A stretch of 64,000 nucleotides of DNA from Micropterix aruncella. Lineage: Eukaryota > Arthropoda > Insecta > Lepidoptera > Micropterigidae. The notes under the pieces were generated by a model that searched no databases, had not been told where the DNA came from, and worked only from the letters and a program-made list of their open reading frames with translations. How positions within the stretch are numbered: position 1 is the first letter of the stretch; each line of letters begins with the position of its first letter. Below are positions 58,562 through 64,000 of this stretch, piece by piece. The DNA lies in contig CALYMY010000047.1 in assembly GCA_944548615.1 (NCBI GenBank), positions 186,001-250,000 on the forward strand. The letters run 5' to 3'. The position numbers and the translations under genes were made by a program.

Positions 58562-61500
58562 CGGGTACCCTGGTCTGTAAAACAGTGTTTTTGCCCGTCG
58601 GCCATTTGGCGTTTTTTCTCTATCGGCAGAGAAGTGCTATATATGTTTTGTCAGATATTTTTCTATATTTCTATTGCAACCTTATGAAACCACCGGTAGG
58701 ATCTGGCATGAAATTTAAATTTTCAAATTTGAGGGTAGGACATTTCATTTCAGGTCCGGCTCGGCATCGCCCGGCCCCGCTTGGCCCCGCCCGACGCCGG
58801 TACTAAAACTTATATTTTCGATGAAAAAAAAGAACTGTAATAGAGAGAGCTAAAATATTGTGTTTTTTGAAATGTTAATACTATTTTGGTAATATCAAGA
58901 GAAGAAAAAACGAAAAAAAAATTGAATCCTGGCTGGGTATCGAACCCGGGTACCCTGGTCTGTAAAACAGTGTTTTTGCCCGTCGGCCATTTGGCGTTTT
59001 TTCTCTATCGGCAGAGAAGTTCTATATATGTTTTGTCAGATATTTTTCTATATTTCTGTTGCAACCTTATGAAACCACCGGTAGGATCTGGCATGAAATT
59101 GAAATTTTCAAATTTGAGGGTAGGTCATTTCATTTCAGGTCCGGCTCGGCATCGCCCGGCCCCGCTTGGCCCCGCCCGACGCCGGTACTAAAACTTGTAT
59201 TTTCGATGAAAAAAAAAGAACTGTAATAGAGAGAGCTAAAATATTGTGTTTTTTGAAATGTTAATACTATTTTGGTAATATCAAGAGAAGAAAAAACGAA
59301 AAAAAAATTGAGTCCTGGCTGGGTATCGAACCCGGGTACCCTGGTCTGTAAAACAGTGTTTTTGCCCGTCGGCCATTTGGCGTTTTTTCTCTATCGGCAG
59401 AGAAGTTCTATATATGTTTTGTCAGATATTTTTCTATATTTCTGTTGCAACCTTATGAAACCACCGGTAGGATCTGGCATGAAATTGAAATTTTCAAATT
59501 TGAGGGTAGGTCATTTCATTTCAGGTCCGGCTCGGCATCGCCCGGCCCCGCTTGGCCCCGCCCGACGCCGGTACTAAAACTTGTATTTTCGATGAAAAAA
59601 AAAGAACTGTAAGAGAGAGAGCTAAAATATTGTGTTTTTTGAAATGTTAATACTATTTTGGTAATATCAAGAGAAGAAAAAACGAAAAAAAAATTGAGTC
59701 CCGGCTGGGTATCGAACCCGGGTACCCTGGTCTGTAAAACAGTGTTTTTGCCCGTCGGCCATTTGGCGTTTTTTCTCTATCGGCAGAGAAGTTCTATATA
59801 TGTTTTGTCAGATATTTTTCTATATTTCTGTTGCAACCTTATGAAACCACCGGTAGGATCTGGCATGAAATTGAAATTTTCAAATTTGAGGGTAGGTCAT
59901 TTCATTTCAGGTCCGGCTCGGCATCGCCCGGCCCCGCTTGGTCCCGCCCGACGCCGGTACTAAAACTTGTATTTTCGTTGAAAAAAAAAGAACTGTAATA
60001 GAGAGAGCTAAAATATTGTGTTTTTTGAAATGTTAATACTATTTTGGTAATATCAAGAGAAGAAAAAACGAAAAAAAAATTGAGTCCTGGCTGGGTATCG
60101 AACCCGGGTACCCTGGTCTGTAAAACAGTGTTTTTGCCCGTAGGCCATTTGGCGTTTTTTCTCTATCGGCAGAGAAGTTCTATATATGTTTTGTCAGATA
60201 TTTTTCTAAATTTCTGTTGCAACCTTATGAAACCACCGGTAGGATCTGGCATGAAATTGAAATTTTCAAATTTGAGGGTAGGTCATTTCATTTCAGGTCC
60301 GGCTCGGCATCGCCCGGCCCCGCTTGGCCCCGCCCGACGCCGGTACTAAAACTTGTATTTTCGATGAAAAAAAAGAACTGTAATAGAGAGAGCTAAAATA
60401 TTGTGTTTTTTGAAATGTTAATACTATTTTGGTAATATCAAGAGAAGAAAAAACGAAAAAAAAATTGAGTCCTGGCTGGGTATCGAACCCGGGTACCCTG
60501 GTCTGTAAAACAGTGTTTTTGCCCGTCGGCCATTTGGCCTTTTTTCTCTATCGGCAGAGAAGTTCTATATATGTTTTGTCAGATATTTTTCTATATTTCT
60601 GTTGCAACCTTATGAAACCACCGGTAGGATCTGGCATGAAATTGAAATTTTCAAATTTGAGGGTAGGTCATTTCATTTCAGGTCCGGCTCGGCATCGCCC
60701 GGCCCCGCTTGGCCCCGCCCGACGCCGGTACTAAAACTTGTATTTTCGTTGAAAAAAAAGAACTGTAATAGAGAGAGCTAAAATATTGTGTTTTTTGAAA
60801 TGTTAATACTATTTTGGTAATATCAAGAGAAGAAAAAACGAAAAAAAAATTGAGTCCTGGCTGGGTATCGAACCCGGGTACCCTGGTCTGTAAAACAGTG
60901 TTTTTGCCCGTCGGCCATTTGGCGTTTTTTCTCTATCGGCAGAGAAGTTCTATATATGTTTTGTCAGATATTTTTCTATATTTCTGTTGCAACCTTATGA
61001 AACCACCGGTAGGATCTGGCATGAAATTGAAATTTTCAAATTTGAGGGTAGGTCATTTCATTTCAGGTCCGGCTCGGCATCGCCCGGCCCCGCTTGGCCC
61101 CGCCCGACGCCGGTACTAAAACTTGTATTTTCGATGAAAAAAAAAGAACTGTAATAGAGAGAGCTAAAATATTGTGTTTTTTGAAATGTTAATACTATTT
61201 TGGTAATATCAAGAGAAGAAAAAACGAAAAAAAAATTGAGTCCTGGCTGGGTATCGAACCCGGGTACCCTGGTCTGTAAAACAGTGTTTTTGCCCGTCGG
61301 CCATTTGGCGTTTTTTCTCTATCGGCAGAGAAGTTCTATATATGTTTTGTCAGATATTTTTCTATATTTCTGTTGCAACCTTATGAAACCACCGGTAGGA
61401 TCTGGCATGAAATTGAAATTTTCAAATTTGAGGGTAGGTCATTTCATTTCAGGTCCGGCTCGGCATCGCCCGGCCCCGCTTGGCCCCGCCCGACGCCGGT

Positions 61501-61636
61501 ACTAAAACTTGTATTTTCGATGAAAAAAAAAGAACTGTAATAGAGAGAGCTAAAATATTGTGTTTTTTGAAATGTTAATACTATTTTGGTAATATCAAGA
61601 GAAGAAAAAACGAAAAAAAAATTGAGTCCTGGCTGG

Positions 61637-61689
61637 GTATCGAACCCGGGTTTGTAAAACAGTGTTTTTGCCCGTCGGCCATTTTTCGT
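61637..61689 (-). other. tRNA-like module with 8 bp deletion, third copy
   Basis: Same deletion and GG to TT change as at 39660-39712 and 41195-41247; offset 20,442 from the latter. Confidence 0.8.
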
Positions 61690-64000
61690 TTTTTCTCTAT
61701 CGGCAGAGAAGTTCTATATATGTTTTGTCAGATATTTTTCTATATTTCTGTTGCAACCTTATGAAACCACCGGTAGGATCTGGCATGAAATTGAAATTTT
61801 CAAATTTGAGGGTAGGTCATTTCATTTCAGGTCCGGCTCGGCATCGCCCGGCCCCGCTTGGCCCCGCCCGACGCCGGTACTAAAACTTGTATTTTCGATG
61901 AAAAAAAAAGAACTGTAATAGAGAGAGCTAAAATATTGTGTTTTTTGAAATGTTAATACTATTTTGGTAATATCAAGAGAAGAAAAAACGAAAAAAAAAT
62001 TGAGTCCTGGCTGGGTATCGAACCCGGGTACCCTGGTCTGTAAAACAGTGTTTTTGCCCGTCGGCCATTTGGCCTTTTTTCTCTATCGGCAGAGAAGTTC
62101 TATATATGTTTTGTCAGATATTTTTCTATATTTCTGTTGCAACCTTATGAAACCACCGGTAGGATCTGGCATGAAATTGAAATTTTCAAATTTGAGGGTA
62201 GGTCATTTCATTTCAGGTCCGGCTCGGCATCGCCCGGCCCCGCTTGGCCCCGCCCGACGCCGGTACTAAAACTTGTATTTTCGTTGAAAAAAAAGAACTG
62301 TAATAGAGAGAGCTAAAATATTGTGTTTTTTGAAATGTTAATACTATTTTGGTAATATCAAGAGAAGAAAAAACGAAAAAAAAATTGAGTCCTGGCTGGG
62401 TATCGAACCCGGGTACCCTGGTCTGTAAAACAGTGTTTTTGCCCGTCGGCCATTTGGCGTTTTTTCTCTATCGGCAGAGAAGTTCTATATATGTTTTGTC
62501 AGATATTTTTCTATATTTCTGTTGCAACCTTATGAAACCACCGGTAGGATCTGGCATGAAATTGAAATTTTCAAATTTGAGGGTAGGTCATTTCATTTCA
62601 GGTCCGGCTCGGCATCGCCCGGCCCCGCTTGGCCCCGCCCGACGCCGGTACTAAAACTTGTATTTTCGATGAAAAAAAAAGAACTGTAATAGAGAGAGCT
62701 AAAATATTGTGTTTTTTGAAATGTTAATACTATTTTGGTAATATCAAGAGAAGAAAAAACGAAAAAAAAATTGAGTCCTGGCTGGGTATCGAACCCGGGT
62801 ACCCTGGTCTGTAAAACAGTGTTTTTGCCCGTCGGCCATTTGGCGTTTTTTCTCTATCGGCAGAGAAGTTCTATATATGTTTTGTCAGATATTTTTCTAT
62901 ATTTCTGTTGCTACCTTATGAAACCACCGGTAGGATCTAGCATGAAATTTAAATTTTCAAATTTGAGGGTAGGACATTTCATTTCAGGTCCGGCTCGGCA
63001 TCGCCCGGCCCCGCTTGGCCCCGCCCGACGCCGGTACTAAAACTTGTATTTTCGATGAAAAAAAAAGAACTGTAATAGAGAGAGCTAAAATATTGTGTTT
63101 TTTGAAATGTTAATACTATTTTGGTAATATCAAGAGAAGAAAAAACGAAAAAAAAAATTGAATCCTGGCTGGGTATCGAACCCGGGTACCCTGGTCTGTA
63201 AAACAGTGTTTTTGCCCGTCGGCCATTTGGCGTTTTTTCTCTATCGGCAGAGAAGTGCTATATATGTTTTGTCAGATATTTTTCTATATTTCTATTGCAA
63301 CCTTATGAAACCACCGGTAGGATCTGGCATGAAATTTAAATTTTCAAATTTGAGGGTAGGACATTTCATTTCAGGTCCGGCTCGGCATCGCCCGGCCCCG
63401 CTTGGCCCCGCCCGACGCCGGTACTAAAACTTGTATTTTCGATGAAAAAAAAAGAACTGTAATAGAGAGAGCTAAAATATTGTGTTTTTTGAAATGTTAA
63501 TACTATTTTGGTAATATCAAGAGAAGAAAAAACGAAAAAAAAATTGAATCCTGGCTGGGTATCGAACCCGGGTACCCTGGTCTGTAAAACAGTGTTTTTG
63601 CCCGTCGGCCATTTGGCGTTTTTTCTCTATCGGCAGAGAAGTTCTATATATGTTTTGTCAGATATTTTTCTATATTTCTGTTGCAACCTTATGAAACCAC
63701 CGGTAGGATCTGGCATGAAATTTAAATTTTCAAATTTGAGGGTAGGACATTTCATTTCAGGTCCGGCTCGGCATCGCCCGGCCCCGCTTGGCCCCGCCCG
63801 ACGCCGGTACTAAAACTTGTATTTTCGATGAAAAAAAAAGAACTGTAATAGAGAGAGCTAAAATATTGTGTTTTTTGAAATGTTAATACTATTTTGGTAA
63901 TATCAAGAGAAGAAAAAACGAAAAAAAAATTGAATCCTGGCTGGGTATCGAACCCGGGTACCCTGGTCTGTAAAACAGTGTTTTTGCCCGTCGGCCATTT

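Larger units (their letters stand above)
1..64000 (+). repeat. Tandem satellite array, ~386 bp monomer, ~160 copies
   Basis: The window is filled by head-to-tail copies of one monomer in a single orientation. Recurrence of the string CATTTCAGGTCCGG at 1, 387, 773 and onward gives a step of 386 bp, varying by 1-2 bp mainly through A-tract length. Copies differ from each other by only a few substitutions by eye. The first base lies inside a monomer and the last base also ends inside one, so the array extends beyond both edges. The only non-monomer DNA I found is six copies (three whole, three truncated) of one small transposable element. High copy number, near-identity and higher-order organisation are typical of eukaryotic centromeric or pericentromeric satellites; the chromosomal location is inferred and not shown here. 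Confidence 0.98.
58150..64000 (+). repeat. Segmental copy of ~37.4-43.5 kb, running off the window
   Basis: Offset 20,820-20,821 up to about 60.4 kb, then 20,442 after loss of one unit. Markers: broken B box (58551), CTGTAAGAGAGAG (59609), GGTCCCGCCC (59940), CGTAGGCC (60140), 8 bp deletion (61650). The final monomer is cut at 64000 within its A box. The unit near 58810 has CTTATATTTTC instead of CTTGTATTTTC. Confidence 0.8.

Noticed and set aside
1..64000. CRISPR array
   Set aside because: The repeat unit is 386 bp with no short repeat/unique spacer pattern, no cas genes, and a eukaryotic transposon insert.
1..64000. Telomeric or rDNA spacer repeat
   Set aside because: No short G-rich telomere-type tandem and no rRNA sequence were seen in the window.

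Overview
The whole 64 kb window is one uninterrupted tandem satellite array. The basic monomer is about 386 bp (385-387 bp, mostly from A-tract length changes), with roughly 160 head-to-tail copies in one orientation. The array runs off both ends of the window. I see no convincing protein-coding gene, rRNA, functional tRNA or CRISPR array. The sequence is eukaryotic: a high-copy satellite with higher-order structure, a nuclear tRNA-like split promoter, and a TTAA-targeted miniature transposon of piggyBac type. Pericentromeric, centromeric or other heterochromatic DNA of an animal (an insect is plausible) fits best. The species cannot be named from the sequence.

Monomer anatomy (reference unit 1-386, plus-strand order): a GC-rich, CpG-dense block with a four-tract G-quadruplex motif on the minus strand; an A9 tract; an AT-rich stretch containing a TTAA; a second A9 tract, which is a T9 run on the minus strand; a minus-strand tRNA-like module with a perfect RNA polymerase III B box and a near-consensus A box at tRNA spacing, so that the T9 run sits where a Pol III terminator would; a small hairpin and a TATATAT just upstream of that module; then AT-rich sequence with a short palindrome. 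Three main subfamilies (A, B, C) differ at linked diagnostic sites, and recombinants between them occur.

Layout: 0.8-8.6 kb holds two tandem copies of a 3,787 bp higher-order repeat (nine monomers plus one 305 bp MITE). 8.6-12.15 kb is mixed A/B/C monomers. 12.15-15.45 kb holds two copies of a 1,646 bp repeat carrying a rearranged monomer and a 3'-truncated MITE. 13.8-25.6 kb is two copies of a 5,893 bp repeat, with a partial third to about 27.2 kb. 27.2-30.9 kb is a near copy of 0.2-3.9 kb (offset 26,989). 32.3-34.6 kb copies 2.2-4.5 kb (offset 30,082) but lacks the MITE. 35.5-39.5 kb is repeated at 51.3-55.3 kb, 37.5-43.4 kb at 58.3-63.8 kb, and 43.4-45.5 kb at 56.1-58.2 kb.

The most interesting points are: (i) a Pol III-type A box/B box/terminator arrangement on the minus strand of nearly every monomer; (ii) a G-quadruplex motif in nearly every monomer that survives the point changes I noticed; (iii) a TTAA-flanked MITE that entered one monomer and was amplified with the satellite, with three intact copies, three copies sharing one truncation, and an exact paralogous empty site; (iv) nested multi-kilobase duplications that allow the array's history to be partly ordered. 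All comparisons were made by eye without alignment software.
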